Below are positions 20,911-33,450 of a stretch of DNA of 64,000 nt, piece after piece; within the stretch, counting starts at the first letter, position 1; each line of letters begins with the position of its first letter. The DNA lies in assembly GCA_914767885.1 (NCBI GenBank), contig CAJZBQ010000064.1:372001-436000 (forward strand), written 5' to 3'. The stretch comes from Blepharisma stoltei. Lineage: Eukaryota; Ciliophora; Heterotrichea; Heterotrichida; Blepharismidae. The notes below the pieces were generated by a model that did not search any database, was not told the DNA's origin, and was given only the letters and a program-made list of their open reading frames with translations. The translations under genes and the position numbers were made by a program.

Positions 20911-23900
20911 ATGATTTTAATAGTCATTTTACTTCTCAGCTTGGCTTATGGACTCACTGTAGAAAGAATTCCTTCCACAAACCCACCGCCTTCCTATCGA
21001 TCGTTTTCCTTGATGGAAAGTTACACAAATCAGGGTATCATAATTGTATATGGTGGTTTTGCAGACCCTTCAAGCATCTTTGGAGACGTTTGGCTTTTCA
21101 ACACAAAAGATGAAGTATGAAATAAAATTGTTCCATCAAACGGCGCTATTCCAGGTATACTCTATTTTAGTTGGGAGGTACAATGGTGGTTCTTTCAAAA
21201 GCAAAAACGAAGAACTTTTTTATATATTTGGAGGCTTGTCATTGACAGGCCCTTTAAATGACTTATGATGCTTCCAGACACGTGGAATTTTATGATATCA
21301 AATACAAGCGTCTGGAGATGTCCCATTACCGCGATTAAGATTTGGTTTTACTTCTTATCAAGATAGAGACGGAACATTGCTATTTGCTATCTTTGGTGGA
21401 TTAACTGTAAATGATTCCGATAACAATCTCTATATGTAACATTCCTATATAGATTAAATACAACAAGCTGGGTTTGGAAAAAAATGCCCTCTGGAGGAAT
21501 CGTTCCGAATAAAGTTGTAGGGCCTACAATTAATTATTACAACAATAAGATTTATGTTGCAGCAGGAGAAGATGTAACAATGAATACTAGTATTCAAACA
21601 TTTTTTTATTATGATTTAGATTTAAAGCAATGAATAAATATTACTTCTGATGAAACTTATTCGGCAAGAACTTATCATGGGAGCTTTATTTATGACAATG
21701 CATTGTATTTAATGATGGGGTGATCTCAAACAGTGTATAATCACGTTGTGGATTGATATATATGCTTACGAAGAATGGTCCACTAACTCCCCCCCTCTGT
21801 GAGTGAACAAAAAAATTTTGTTCACTCAAGGAGGGGGTTTAATTTTTTTTATTGAAAAAATTATATATAAATTTTATAAAAAAATATTTTTTTTTCGAAA
21901 TTCAAAAAAAATCCTAATTGGCAAAAATTGGAAAGCAAATATTAATTTAATTTATAAATTTATGTTTTGAAAAGCAATTCATTTAAAATTAAACAGAATT
22001 AGCTCTAGATTTCATTATACTAATTATCATTTTATATATTAAAAAACTTTTTTTCAATAAAAATTTTTGTATTAAAAAAATTTTTGTTCACTCACGGAGG
22101 GTGGGTTTTTGGGCAAAAAAATAGCGATCTTTCTAATGGTTTTGTGTTCACTCACAGAGGGGTGAGTAAGGAATCTTTTTATTAGCCAAATTTATTTGGC
22201 TTGCGAAATAGCATGACTTGACAAATTATTTGCAAGTCAGCATTGCTTGTTTTACCAAATAATATCCTTGGGGTTATTCACCGTATACACGCATATAAGG
22301 TGAGCCTAAAAGATCCTAACTATGATTGAATTAAAGTAAATTTGACTAATGATATCACAGTCTCTCACTCAAACTGGAGACCCTAGTTGGGCAAGGATGA
22401 GATGTACCTCCCTTGTGCGTACTCAATCCGTCCTGGAGATGTGGCGGATTCTACAGAAGAAGATGACTTGACACCAGCCGTCATCAGTTCGTTCACAAGG
22501 TGTGGACGCCGCAAAATGGATGAATCCCTAGGGTCCTTGGTGACTTCGTAAATCAATACGGTGCTCATCCACCTATTAATTAAGGTTAAGATTAAGACTA
22601 ATGATACCACTAACTATTTAAAAACCTACAGCTACGGGAGTACTTTATATGAAAACTCAATATATTTATTTGGAGGGAATAAAAATCCTCCTGCAACAAA
22701 TGAATTAGTGATTTTTAATATGACAGCTTCTCCAATAGAGCATAGAATATTCGGCGACGATCTTTCACCTTCTCCAAGAATGTATCACTCAATGCAGCCA
22801 ATTGGGCAGTATCTTTATTTATTTGGAGGACTTGGCGATGGTGAATACCCTTTAAATGACTTCTGAGCTTTTGATTGCATTCGGGAAAGTTGACATCTGG
22901 TAAGTTCACTTGGGGATCATCCACCTCAGAGGTTTGCATATGCTTCTGCAGTTGATGGAGACTTATTGCTAATTTGGGGTGGATATGGTAGTTTAGGATA
23001 TCTTACTCTGCTTCATTATAGAACTTTTTTGGGATACTATAAATATATTATTTAAAAAATAATAAGCAATACTCACTTATTTGTTAAATTTACCTTCTGG
23101 GATTTTATTATAGATTTAAAACAACTTTTATAGAAGTATTAATAATTAATATAACCAATTAAAAGTATATTAAAATCTGATACTCTCCAAAAGTTTTGTT
23201 TTTTGTTGTAAGTTAGTGATGGCTATATATATGACATAACTTCTAATACATGAACTTTACTTACTTATAATGGCGTTTCACCAAGCCCAAGACTTGGAGC
23301 ATGCGCAAGTATGCGAGGACAAGCTATTTATCTTTTTGGAGGACAAACAGAATCCGGCTTATCTGACGAAGTTTGATATTATGATTTTACGGAAAAAACA
23401 TATACACTCTTGGATTCTGACAATTTATCTGGCCCAGGGCCATTAGTTTTTGCAAGCTGCCGAATAGCCATTACACCTAGTAAGTTTATATATGTAATGC
23501 ATGGAGAAGGGCCAAATAATATTGCAACCAATGAAATTTATGGATTTTCCGCATTGACTGGAAAATGGCTTAGATACACTGATAATCCAAGTAATTCAAC
23601 TTATAGCAGAAGAAGAGCTGCCGTTTGCAAGCCTTTTGGGAAAATACTTATAGCTGGAGGCATAACTCAAGGCGGATATCCAAGTAATGATATTTTTTAT
23701 TTTGAAACAAGTAGTAATGAATATTTCATGCTAGGTTCACTTTTTGATAGTGTTTTCAGTCCTGCTTCAGTGTATTTTCAAAACTATTTTTATATCCACG
23801 GAGGAGGGAGTGCAATTTCTTATATCTTGAGATATAATGCACCTACAAATAAATTTAACAGGATCCATTTGTGGTCATCTTGCTCAAATAATGTGACTTG

Positions 23901-25536
23901 TAGCTTCGGCTGCAGCCCTGGGAGTTATAGAACTGAGTCAAACTGTGAAATATGCCCCCAAGGAACGTATGCGGATCAATATAATATGACTGAATGCACA
24001 AAATGCCCTAAAGGGAAATACGGGCCTAACAATGGAGCTACATCTGCAGACATGTGCTATCCATGTCAAGAAGGAACATATAACAATAAAGAAGGCCAAA
24101 AGCGCTGTCTTAATTGCCCTGCTGGAACGATCTGTAAAGCAGGAAGTTTTTATTATAGTCATGAGATAGAAGATTTTTCAGATAAGTCTATACAGCCTCC
24201 AATCTATTCAGTTGATATAGAAGAAATAAAGAAAAATATCAGAATAGCAGAAATAGTTATTGGACTTATTGGTCTTGGCGTTATTCTGATATTCATTTTT
24301 GTAAAAAAAGTCAAAAAATTTTTGAAATATCTCGACTTATACGTATCACTCCATAATCATATCATTGATGATCCTATGGTTTTAAAGCGCACTCAAATTG
24401 GTGGAGTTTTTACATTAGTCTTTATAATCGGTGCATTTATAATTATATTTATTTCACTGTTTCAGTATGCTTCAAATAACATTTTTGAAACCAAAAACTT
24501 AGTCCCACTGGTAGTTCTTTTGCAGGATGTATCAGGGGTATTTTTTATATAGTTTAAGTCGAATTTCATGATGAGCGTCACGCTAAAAAACTATGGGAGC
24601 ACCTGTGTAGGAAATGGTGATTTGTGTTTTCAGGCAATTTTTTATGAAATAAATGGGATAACAGGGACTTGATCGAGAGAAAGATGCCAAGCGATGTCTA
24701 ATGGAGATTGTCAGATATCGATGCGTTGTGAAGATTGCTCGATTAAATATGAAGGGAGTATAGCTTTTACAATGGATGATACAAATGCATATATTATAGT
24801 TTAGAAATTTTATGAATCGTTTTTCATATTTAAATTTATTTTTATATGAAAATTAAAAATTTCAAAGGTTTAGTATGCCAAAAATATTTTTAAATGAAAA
24901 ACAAAATTTAAAAAAAATAATGTATATACAAGTGGCTACACCATTAATTTTACTTCAACTTCCTCAATTCCTGGCAAAACAAGCAGTTATCAAACTTCAG
25001 TTTTACCATCCCAAAATTACGTATTTTTAGGGACAACTCCAACTACAATTTACTTCACAATGATTCCTTCATTTTATATTGATAAGTCTAATGATGCAAA
25101 TTATACAGGATATCATGTGACTCTTGAAAAACTTCCTGATAAAGGCTCGCAGCTTAAATCTTATGAGTAAAATTTATATAGGCTGGGAATGGGTTTTAGT
25201 AATTATTTATCGGTCGTATTATCTATTGACAATAATGGGCTTGTCACAACAAGAAATTATAATCAAACGTTGGTAGTTTTGATTGCAACACTTATAGGCT
25301 CGGTATTTGGCATTTTAAGTGCAGTAGGAGGAGCAATGAGACTAGTTGAGAAAAGATGGATCAAATATAAGAAAAAATTAAAGTTAAAATCATACTCCAT
25401 AGGAGTTGAGAGCATACAAAATACAGAAATAGGATCTATCAGAAGATCAGGCTCAAGGTCGGAACCAGATACTTGTATGATTTCAAGCGACGAAGAACTC
25501 AATAAATTCAAGCTATTCTTGAATAAATATTTCTAA
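20911..25536 (+). CDS. Kelch-EGF multipass surface receptor 2
   Basis: Close paralogue of kelch 1. Introns lie at 21155-21170 (16 nt), 21436-21452 (17 nt), 24538-24552 and 25167-25181 (15 nt each). Removing IESs at 21757, 23004 and 24790 and a retroposon at 22344-22595 gives 1142 aa. The signal peptide is MILIVILLLSLAYGL. Kelch blades follow, then the GCC2/GCC3 Cys-rich domain (23870-24150), helices near 24250, 24400 and 25270, and a basic tail. The last exon (GFSNYLSVVLSIDNNGLVTT) is nearly the same as in kelch 1, so the duplication is fairly recent. The insertions are at different positions in the two copies except for insertions near 17064/21784, so they postdate it. The 17-nt intron is the only one of that length here. 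Confidence 0.85.
21757..22297. mobile_element. 537-bp composite IES in kelch 2
   Basis: Ends TATATATGCTTACG and CGTATACACGCATATA are short inverted repeats. It contains a complete MITE (21784-22168). Removal of the whole block joins DWYKVSLKDPNYDW exactly as in kelch 1 (DWYKVNLKDPNYDW), whereas removal of the MITE alone would leave stops. Confidence 0.85.
21784..22168. mobile_element. MITE nested within a larger IES
   Basis: 383 bp, TAACTCCCCCCCTCTGTGAG to CACAGAGGGGTGAGTAAG, with the usual inner motif copies. It sits inside the 537-bp IES, so it inserted into germline-limited DNA. Confidence 0.85.
22355..22595. mobile_element. SINE-like retroposon in kelch 2
   Basis: 241 bp of higher GC, flanked by GACTAATGATA at 22344-22354 and 22596-22606. 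Removing one repeat plus the insert restores LTNDTTNYLKTY, matching LTDDTTGYLKTS in kelch 1. It has an AT-rich right end (TTAATTAAGGTTAAGATT). Confidence 0.85.
23004..23215. mobile_element. 210-bp IES in kelch 2
   Basis: TTACTCTGCTTC...GTAAGTTAG; removal of 210 bp joins YGSLGYLSDGYIYDITSNTW, matching kelch 1 at 17955-18020. The interior is plain AT-rich sequence; the ends (TTACTC, AAGTTA) resemble worn MITE ends. Confidence 0.9.
24790..24928. mobile_element. 135-bp IES in kelch 2
   Basis: Bounded by TATA on both sides. Removal joins DDTNAY to TSGYTINFTS exactly as in kelch 1 (DDTNAYTSGYTVNFTS). The interior has an in-frame TAG and is AT-rich. Confidence 0.9.
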
Positions 25537-25958
25537 TATTTTTTCATATTTGAAAAAATTGTTTAATTTTGATAACTACCTTAATATAATTATTCCCTGA
25601 TATCAATAAATTAAAAATAACTAATCGATAACTTAAAATTTTTTTATTTTCTATCAAAGAATGAATAGATTAGATTTAGAAAATTGAAATTATAAACAAT
25701 TTAAATTAATGAGTTTTTACCATTTGGAAATTTTTGTTATCTTTTCTTTCTATTAATGATTGATTTCATTTAATTTTCAAATTTTTAATTATTTTTTAGA
25801 TAATTGTGATATTCATAAGTACTCAATTGTCATCCACAATAATATGTTTTGTTTTTGTACAATAGAAAACCATAGCAATATTTTGTGCATAAAAAGATGC
25901 TCAAAGAGTTAGATGTATAAAAGAAAAATTCAACTAACCATCGGTTTTACTAATAAAG

Positions 25959-27290
25959 ATGTTAGAAAATTTAGATTTCCTGTTTTCTACCAACTATATC
26001 ATCATCACTATAGCAATAATTCTTTATGCTCTCTATGTACGGAAATACCGTCACTATGTATTTGAGCAAAGTCGTCCTTTTACTAAAGGCAGAAGAAGCA
26101 TAGGAAAGACTTTACCACCTTATCCAAATGGATGATTTTGCGTGGCACGATCATCAGAGATTAAAAAAGGTGAAGCCAAGCATATTGATTATAATGGGCA
26201 AAATATCGCTGTATTTAGAGGTACTGATGGAGTTGTTTATGCAATAGATGCTTATTGCGCTCATATGGGAGCAAATCTTGCTGAAGGAGGCAAAGTTAAG
26301 TTTACAAAGGGTCTCCAATGTCCTTTTCATGGGTGAATATTCGATGGCTCAACTGGAAATTGTGTCACTGGCCCTGATATGAAGCCAAAAGAGCTAGATA
26401 AATACGCTTATACAGAAGTAGTTAATGATGCAGGGGTAAAATTGCCGATGCCCAAACTATGTTGCAAAGAGCAAGTTAAAGTAAAGAAATGGCAAGTAAG
26501 AGAGATGTTTGGGTTCATTTTTGTGTGGTATCACGCCATTGAAAACCTCAGAATAGCCCCACCATCTTATGAACCTCTAGATATTTCTGATTTTACTAAA
26601 AGATTATCATATAGAGGCCATAGCATAAATAAAGTAAAAAGCTTTATTCAAGATGTCCCAGAAAATGGAGGAGATTTAATGCATTTCCTATATGTCCACT
26701 ATGCTTTTCTTCCTTTTACAGATGCTTTTAAAGCAAAATGAAGGGCTTCTTGGTACAGAGGTGATGATCCAGAATTAAGAGAAAAAGTTGCCCATGAAAT
26801 AGGATATATAAATGATCATAAAATGAGACTTTTGGATAAATATTTGGATGAAGGAAATAAGTCAAATATAGGGATACTCACCTTAGACAATTACATAATT
26901 TTGCCTGGGGGCAAAGAAATTTTCTTTTTAAATGCGACAGGGTTCCAAGTTGGATCAGGAATTGTTTACTTATTTTTAATAGGACCATTTTTTGAAGGGG
27001 TTTTCTTCCAGCATTTGAGGCAGATTGATAAGCATAATCTAGAAGTCTATCATGAAATGTGGGCAAGCAACTATTTGCCTTATGGCATTACTGCGATTAT
27101 GCTGAGAGGAGAAGCACAACAAGTAATGAATGATGGAAAAGTGTGGGATAATAAACAATTCGCCATGAAGCCTAACTATAATATGATGGGAGACCCAGAT
27201 AAATTGCTATTAAAGTGGAGAAATTGGTATGCTCAGTTTTTTGAAGGATGTGAAGAGGCAGAAAAAGCAAAAGAAAAGCTTAGTTGGTAA
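25959..27290 (+). CDS. Rieske-type sterol desaturase 2 (Neverland/DAF-36-like)
   Basis: An uninterrupted 443-aa gene from ATG at 25959 to TAA at 27288-27290, with TGA as Trp at NGWFCVARS, PFHGWIFDG and AKWRASW. It has the same features as copy 1: an N-terminal helix (IIITIAIILYALYV), Rieske motif YCAHMGA...CPFHGW and the ENGGDLMHFLYVH iron site. No IES or intron. Copy 1 and copy 2 flank the first two kelch genes, so the pair and the receptors share a duplication history. Sequence identity to copy 1 is moderate, so the substrates may differ. Confidence 0.9.
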
Positions 27291-27438
27291 TTTCTCTAAT
27301 TTAAATATTGATTTTGATAGATTGCTTTTGAATAAATTTGCATAAATATAATGCTTATATTATGATCTTGCTATAAATTAATTGAAATAAAGAGACTTAT
27401 TGATTTTTGAGAAAAGGTAACCTTTAAAGAGACTTGGC

Positions 27439-29021
27439 TTAGACCTCAGCAAATTCGAAGTCAATTGCAATTGGGAGATCGCTTTCTTGAATATTAGGAG
27501 CCTCAATTTTGCATTGTTTCACGCCTGCTACGCAGCCAGTGAAAGTCCATCCACTTGTTGAGATATCTGCACCTGAGTTTAAGGTAGCTTTAAATGAACT
27601 TTTCGACAGTCCAGTTGAAAGTTGATGAGCAAAGTCAAGTACGATATTCGGAACGTCGAGGCTGACCTGGAATCCAACAGAATCTTCCCTACAAGTAGTT
27701 CCTGTTTGAGTTATTGCTGTAGCACAAGTATAGCACTCAGGACCTGGCTCGCAATATGTGCAGGAGTCGGTACAATCTAAATAATATCTTACAAATACAA
27801 GATGTTGAAGTGGGACTGTCATCATTGAGGAAGTATCCAGCTTCACATGCATCGCATTGAGTACTTATTTTTGAGCATTCAGCACAATTATTGTCTAAGG
27901 CGCAACCTAAGTAGAGATTACAGTGATAATTTCTAAGTACATTTCCATCACCAGAATCCTTGCAATCCAGGCAATATTGTGCCTCTTCTCTAGCTGAATC
28001 AGGATCGCAAGTAGTGCATCCGTTGGTATCACAGGCGGTGCAATACTGTAATGATGATAAGCATATTTTGCCTGTAAGACTGCCGAAACTTTGAGCGCAC
28101 ACACTATCAATGCAAGTTCCACGATTGCAAGGAACTGCTATACTTATGTAACTACTGCCATCGAATAATCCTATATTATCAAAAGAGCTATTTATGCTAG
28201 CAGAAATTGTAAGAATAACCCTATGGAACTTTCCCTTAATTGAACTTCCAAAAAAGAATTCTCCATTAGGCATATCAAAAGCAACAACTGAGCTGCCTGA
28301 ATTTATGGAAATTACGTCATAGCCTATTCATACAACCTCAAATTGGACAGGGTTTGGGTTAACATTAGCAAAGTTAAACGCAATAAAGAGCCACTTGCCT
28401 ACATAAAAATTACTTAAATGCACAGTTATAAAAACGTCATTAGCTGAATCAGTTGTTTCAGAGGCTGAAACAAAAGAAGCTTTTAAGATGCCATTCTCAG
28501 TTGATGAGACGATATAGTGTGGGCCGCCGCTAATTCCGAATTGAAAAACTTTTGTGCTTATAGTTGATTCAAAGTTTACCCAAAATCCAACTGCATGCCC
28601 CGTAGGATTGACTAAGCTGGATCCGTCTGTTGTTAAACTCCAGGTTTGATCACCGCTCAGGCTCATTGAGCTACAGCTAACATACGAGCTTAAATCAATA
28701 TTAGAATCTGCACTTAGATAAGGATCGGAACCACTTTGACTATTGATAAAGCGAGAGATTATATATCCCAGAAAACCAGTTTAGATGGTCCTGGGCTTGG
28801 AGAATATGACTCAACTCAAGAATTCGTTCTTCAGCTTGAACTGGAGAATCAAATCGGCGAGTTGCTCTGCATTCTCCCAGCCCAGGGCCATCATAAAAAT
28901 ATTTCAGAGCTATATCTCCTGTTGATTTTGTTAGACTTCAATCACCTAGGAAGTCAAAGCCGTTAGCAAATGATAAGAGAGCAAGGACGACGAGAGTATT
29001 TAGTGGTTTTGAATAAACCAT
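27439..29021 (-). CDS. LamG-like, Cys-rich secreted protein B1
   Basis: ATG at 29019-29021, stop TAA at 27439-27441. Removing a 151-bp IES (28765-28915) and introns at 27907-27921 (15 nt) and 27777-27792 (16 nt) gives 466 aa. The signal peptide is MVYSKPLNTLVVLALL...NG. A concanavalin A/laminin-G-like beta-sandwich (residues about 60-250: AVGFWVNFES, VFQFG, LSNFYVGKWLF) is followed by a growth-factor-receptor-type Cys-rich region (CxxC pairs such as CTACDTNGCTTC) and a C-terminal beta-rich segment ending IAIDFEFAEV. TGA reads as Trp in LGDWSL. No membrane helix is seen, so it is probably secreted or bound to the surface. It is the only intact member of its family on the minus strand. Confidence 0.8.
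28763..28916. mobile_element. 151-bp palindromic IES in gene B1
   Basis: TATATA-bounded. The plus strand carries AGTTTAGATGGTCCTGGGCT near the left and GCCCAGGGCCATCATAAAAA near the right, an imperfect inverted repeat. Removal restores TKSTGDIISRFINSQSG and a coding length divisible by three. Confidence 0.85.
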
Positions 29022-29740
29022 TTTTATTTATAAACAAATTCATTTCACTTTTATAAATGCATGCTAAGCAATTTTAATAGTAAATTTTATCAAGAAATTG
29101 TTTGATTGCTTTTTGAATTTGATGGCTCAAATAAAAATTATTAGCAAGCCAGCAATTTTCAAATAGCTTTGATTGAAATAAAGAACAAAAATCTAATAAA
29201 TTTATGATTTTAAGGATTTGAACTTCTTCTTGGGAGAAATTACAGTTCTTCTAAAATTAGCACTTTTTACCTTCCAAATAAATATCCTTATATGCATGGA
29301 AAATCCAGAAGAATGAACAGCTACCTTAATAGTTAAATCTTCCTTATTTTATTATAGCTTACTAGAAGTTAGATGGCTAATTTATGCCACTTTCTATTAA
29401 TCCAAAATATTTACGATTTATTATCATATCGATGAGTTTATCAATAGATTTTTCTTCCAAAAATAATTTGCTAGATATAAAAGTAGCTCAAGTCTCTCAA
29501 ATGACCTCTAGAAATATATTTCCAATAATGCATCTTTGTCATCCCTTATAAAAAAACGGTAATTTTTTCCTCTGATCAAAAACTTATCACGTCAAAAAAC
29601 TTCAAATTTATTATCAAGCATAAGTATTTAGGATGAAATTATTAACTAAAGTCCAAAACTATCCAAATAATAGAGGATATATGATTTTAAAAGATCTAAT
29701 AATTTCAAGACCAATTTAATTGAAATTAAATTAAGCTAAG
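29022..29740. other. AT-rich spacer
   Basis: About 720 bases with no coding signal or recognised repeat. It is upstream of B1 on one side and ends where homology to Rieske 2 begins on the other. Confidence 0.5.
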
Positions 29741-30913
29741 ATTATAATGGGCAAAATATCGCTGTATTTAGAGGTACTGATGGAGTTGTTTACGCAATAG
29801 ATGCTTATTGCGCTCATATGGGAGCAAATCTTGCTGAAGGTGGCAAAGTTAAGTTTACAAAGAGTCTCCAATGTCCTTTTCATGGGTGAATATTCGATGG
29901 CTCAACTGGAAATTGTGTCACTGGCCCTGATATGAAGCCAAAAGAGCTAGATAAATACGCTTATACAGAAGTAGTTAATGATGCAGGGGTAAAATTGCTG
30001 ATGCCCAAACTATGTTGCAAAGAGCAAGTTAAAGTAAAGAAATGGCAAGTAAGAGAGATGTTTGGGTTCATTTTTGTGTGGTATCACGCCATTGAAAACC
30101 TCAGAATAGCCCCGCCATCTTATGAACCTCTAGATATTCTGATTTTACTAAAAGATTATCATATAGAGGCCATAGCATAAATAAAGTAAAAAGCTTTATT
30201 CAAGATGTCCCAGAAAATGGAGGAGATTTAATGCATTTCCTATATGTCCACTATGCTTTTCTTCCTTTTACAGATGCTTTTAAAGCAAAATGAAGGGCTT
30301 CTTGGTGCAGAGGTGATGATCCAGAATTAAGAGAAAAAGTTACCCATGAAATAGGATTTATAAATGACCATAAAATGAGACTTTTGGATAAATATTTGGA
30401 TGAAGGAAATAAGTCAAATATAGGGATACTCATCTTAGATAATTACATAATTTTGCCTGGGGCAAAGAAATTTTCTTTTTAAATGCGACAGGGTTCCAAG
30501 TTGGATCAGGAATTGTTCACTTATTTTTAATGGGAACATTTTTTGAAGGGGTTTTCTTCCAGCATTTGAGGCAGATTGATAAGCATAATCTAGAAGTCTA
30601 TCATGAATGTGGGCAAGCAACTATTTGCCTTATGGAATTATAGGGTTTTACCCTCAACAGCCCGATAAGGGCAGATAAATCCTCCGCGGAATCATCTGCC
30701 CTTATCGGGCTATTGAGGGTCAAACCCTATACTGCGATTATGCTAAGAGGAGAAGCACAACAGGTAATGAATGATGGAAAGGTGTGGGATGTAATGAAGC
30801 CTAATTATAATATGATGGGAGACCCAGATAAATTGCTACTAAAGTGGAGAAATTGGTATGCTCAGTTTTTTGAAGGATGTGAAGAGGCAGAAAAAGAAAA
30901 GCTTAGTTGGTAA
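29741..30913 (+). pseudogene. 5'-truncated third Rieske desaturase copy
   Basis: From [12 protein letters not shown] onward this is a near-identical copy of Rieske 2, but it lacks the first 70 or so codons, including the membrane helix. Single-base losses occur in short runs near 30137 (ATATTTCTG to ATATTCTG), 30460 (GGGGG to GGGG) and 30607 (GAAATG to GAATG). The codons for DNKQFAM are replaced by DVM. A short IES (30639-30731) interrupts GITAIM. The truncation makes it a pseudogene. The homopolymer losses could be partly read errors, but the missing start and internal deletion cannot. The event is recent. Confidence 0.85.
30639..30731. mobile_element. 89-bp hairpin IES in the Rieske pseudogene
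   Basis: TATAGGGTTTTACCCTCAAC to GTCAAACCCTATA with a long inner palindrome (AGCCCGATAAGGGCAGAT / ATCTGCCCTTATCGGGCT). Clean TA-TA removal restores YGITAIML as in Rieske 2, where there is no insert. The whole element can fold into one hairpin. Confidence 0.9.
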
Positions 30914-31757
30914 TTACTCTAATTTAAATATTATCTTAATTAAACTATTAAAAAATTCTTGCATCATTTTTGCATATACTTATGTTAATTTTATTATGGC
31001 AGAGCTCGTAATACAAAATTCAATAATTAGCCAGATTAATTTTAGATGAATTTAAAGTCAATTACGTTTGATAAATAAATTTATGGGTATTTCTTCTATT
31101 CAAAGGTGAAGTATTTTTTAACATAAAAAGCAGCAAGTTTCTTATGTCCTAAAGCTAGTAGAATTGGATGTTCTTATCATCATAAAAAGTTGCTTTAATT
31201 AAGGTAGCGCTAGGAGACTGGATGCGATTTTTTTTGAGTCTTAGACTGAAGTGTTATAAAACTAATAATTTATTATTGGTGAATTAAATAATATTGTCCT
31301 CAAAGCATTTTTCGCACAAAAAAGTTTTTCACCAAAATTATCTCAAATAGAGATTTATATAATTTTACTTAGATAAAATATTTGTATTAGAAGCCATTTC
31401 TTTATTAGAAATTGAATGAATAATGGCGTGAGTTGTGATCAAGGGTTATATTCGCTCAAAAGGACAAGCAATTTGAATATCCAAATCCTTATCACTATGT
31501 AAGCAAAAAATTAGTTTTAAATATAGGCCAACTTGGCGTTCAAAGATAAGTTGGCATTTTCAAAGATAAGTAATATTACAAATATTTTATTAGGGATTTT
31601 AAAGAAAGGCTGAAGCTGCGCTATAGTAATTTATAATTTCTATTCTACCCATCCAATTCATAAATTTGAAAAATAGCCAAAGCTTTTCTTAATAAAATTT
31701 ACTATTAAATTCCTTAACAAACATTTATAAAAGTGAAATAAAAACAAATATAAAAAT
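30914..31757. repeat. Upstream region shared with gene B4
   Basis: This spacer aligns along most of its length with 59205-60068, upstream of gene B4 (shared blocks such as GCAGAGCTCGTAATA/GTAGAGCTCGTAATA, TTAATTAAGGTAGCGCTA, and the AT-rich final 200 bases). It is non-coding and marks a segmental duplication of a B gene with its promoter. Confidence 0.75.
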
Positions 31758-33195
31758 ATGGTTTTTTATAAACCACTAAATATTCTCGTCGTCCTCGTTC
31801 TCTTATCATTTGCCAAGGGACTTACACTGCTAGGTGATTGGACTCTTACAAAATTATCAGCAGATACTTTACCCACTGGTATTGCCAATGCTCAAAATGG
31901 CGGTATTCCTGCTATAAATGCAGATACCGCTATTAGCATAGACCCAAATGTTGGCTGCAGCTCAATAAGTCTGAACAGTGAAGTCTGGAGTTTAACAGCA
32001 GACGCATCCAGCAGTTTAATCACTCTTACAGAATACGCATTTGGATTTTGGGTCAACTTTGAATCAACTATTAGCAATAAAGTTTTTCAATTCGGATCTG
32101 ACAGTGGCGCACACTATATTGTCTCATCAACTGTAGATGGCACCTTAAAAGTTTCCTTCTTTTCTGACGCTACAACAACTGATTCAGCTAATGACTTCTC
32201 CATAACTGTCCCTTTAAGTAATTTCTATACAGATAAGTGGTTCTTTATTGTGTTTCACTTTTTCGATAATTCAGGCACTATTACTTTGGAGATTATATTC
32301 CCTGGCACAGCCCTAATTTCCAAAACTTCAGGAAGCTCAGCTGTTGCTTTTGCTCTGCCTGGCGGGCTCTTTTATTTTGGAATGTCAATTAAGGGAAAGT
32401 TCCATAAGGTTGTTCTTACAAAGTCTGCTACCATAAATGCTTCCTTTGATACAATAACATTAAATGATGGCTCAAGTACGGAAGCTATAGCAGCGCCTTG
32501 TACTCCTGCTGCAGATTGCATTGATAGTGTATGCTCTCAAAGTTTCAGCAGTCTTACAGGAAGCATATGCTTATCATCATTACAGTATTGCACCACTTGT
32601 ACAGCCAGCGGATGCATTACTTGTGATCCTGATTCAGCTAGAGATGAAGCACAATATTGCCGAGCTTGCAAGGATGATGGCACTACTAATGAGCTTAAAA
32701 ATTATCACTGTAATTTCTACTTAGGTTGCGCAAAAGCTAATCATTGTGCTGCATGCTCGACAAAAAGCACTCAATGCGATTTATGTCCAGCTGGATACTT
32801 CCTTAATGACGATAGTGTTACTTCTTCAACATCTTGCATTTGTAAGATTTTATTTAGCTTGTACCGACTCCTGCACAAATTGCCAGCCAGGTCCTGATTG
32901 CTATACTTGTGCTACAACAATAACTCAAACAGGAACTACTTGCAGGGAAGACTCTGTTGGATTCCAGGTCAGCGTCAATCTTCCGAATATCGTGATTGAC
33001 TTTGCTCATCCACTTTCAACTGGACTGTCGAAAAGTTCATTTACAGCTACCTCAAACTCAGGTACAAATATCGCTACAAGTACATGGACTTTTGCTGGCT
33101 GCACAGCAGGCTTGATGCAATGCAGCATTGGAGCTCCTAATCTTCAAGAAAGCGATCTCCCAGTTACACTTGACTTCGAGTTTACTCAAGTCTAG
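31758..33195 (+). CDS. LamG-like, Cys-rich secreted protein B2
   Basis: ATG at 31758 to TAG at 33193-33195. Introns at 32710-32724 (15 nt) and 32842-32857 (16 nt) leave 468 aa. The signal peptide is MVFYKPLNILVVLVLLSFAKG, followed by a LamG-like sandwich (YAFGFWVNFES, KVFQFGSDSG, LSNFYTDKWFF), a Cys-rich region (YCTTCTASGCITC, CAACSTKSTQCDLC) and a C-terminal domain ending LDFEFTQV. No IES interrupts it, and here the signal peptide is followed directly by LGDWTLTKL. Downstream lies a GGGTAACTAACCTT motif found after all the B genes. Likely a surface or secreted glycan- or protein-binding molecule; the ligand is unknown. Confidence 0.82.
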
Positions 33196-33450
33196 TCTCT
33201 TAAAGGGTAACTAACCTTTTCTCAAAAACATTAAACCTTCTATTAATTTATGTCAAGGATAATAATATAAGCATTTTATTTATGCAAATTTCTTGGAAAA
33301 GCAAATATCTTTTTAACTCCCCCTTGTGAAATCAGGAAAATCCTATTTTTGGGATGGGAATTAATAAAATGTATTTTTAGATTATAATGATAAAATTCAT
33401 TCAATTCAATAGGGATATAATAATCATAACCTAAGAAGTCCATATATAAT

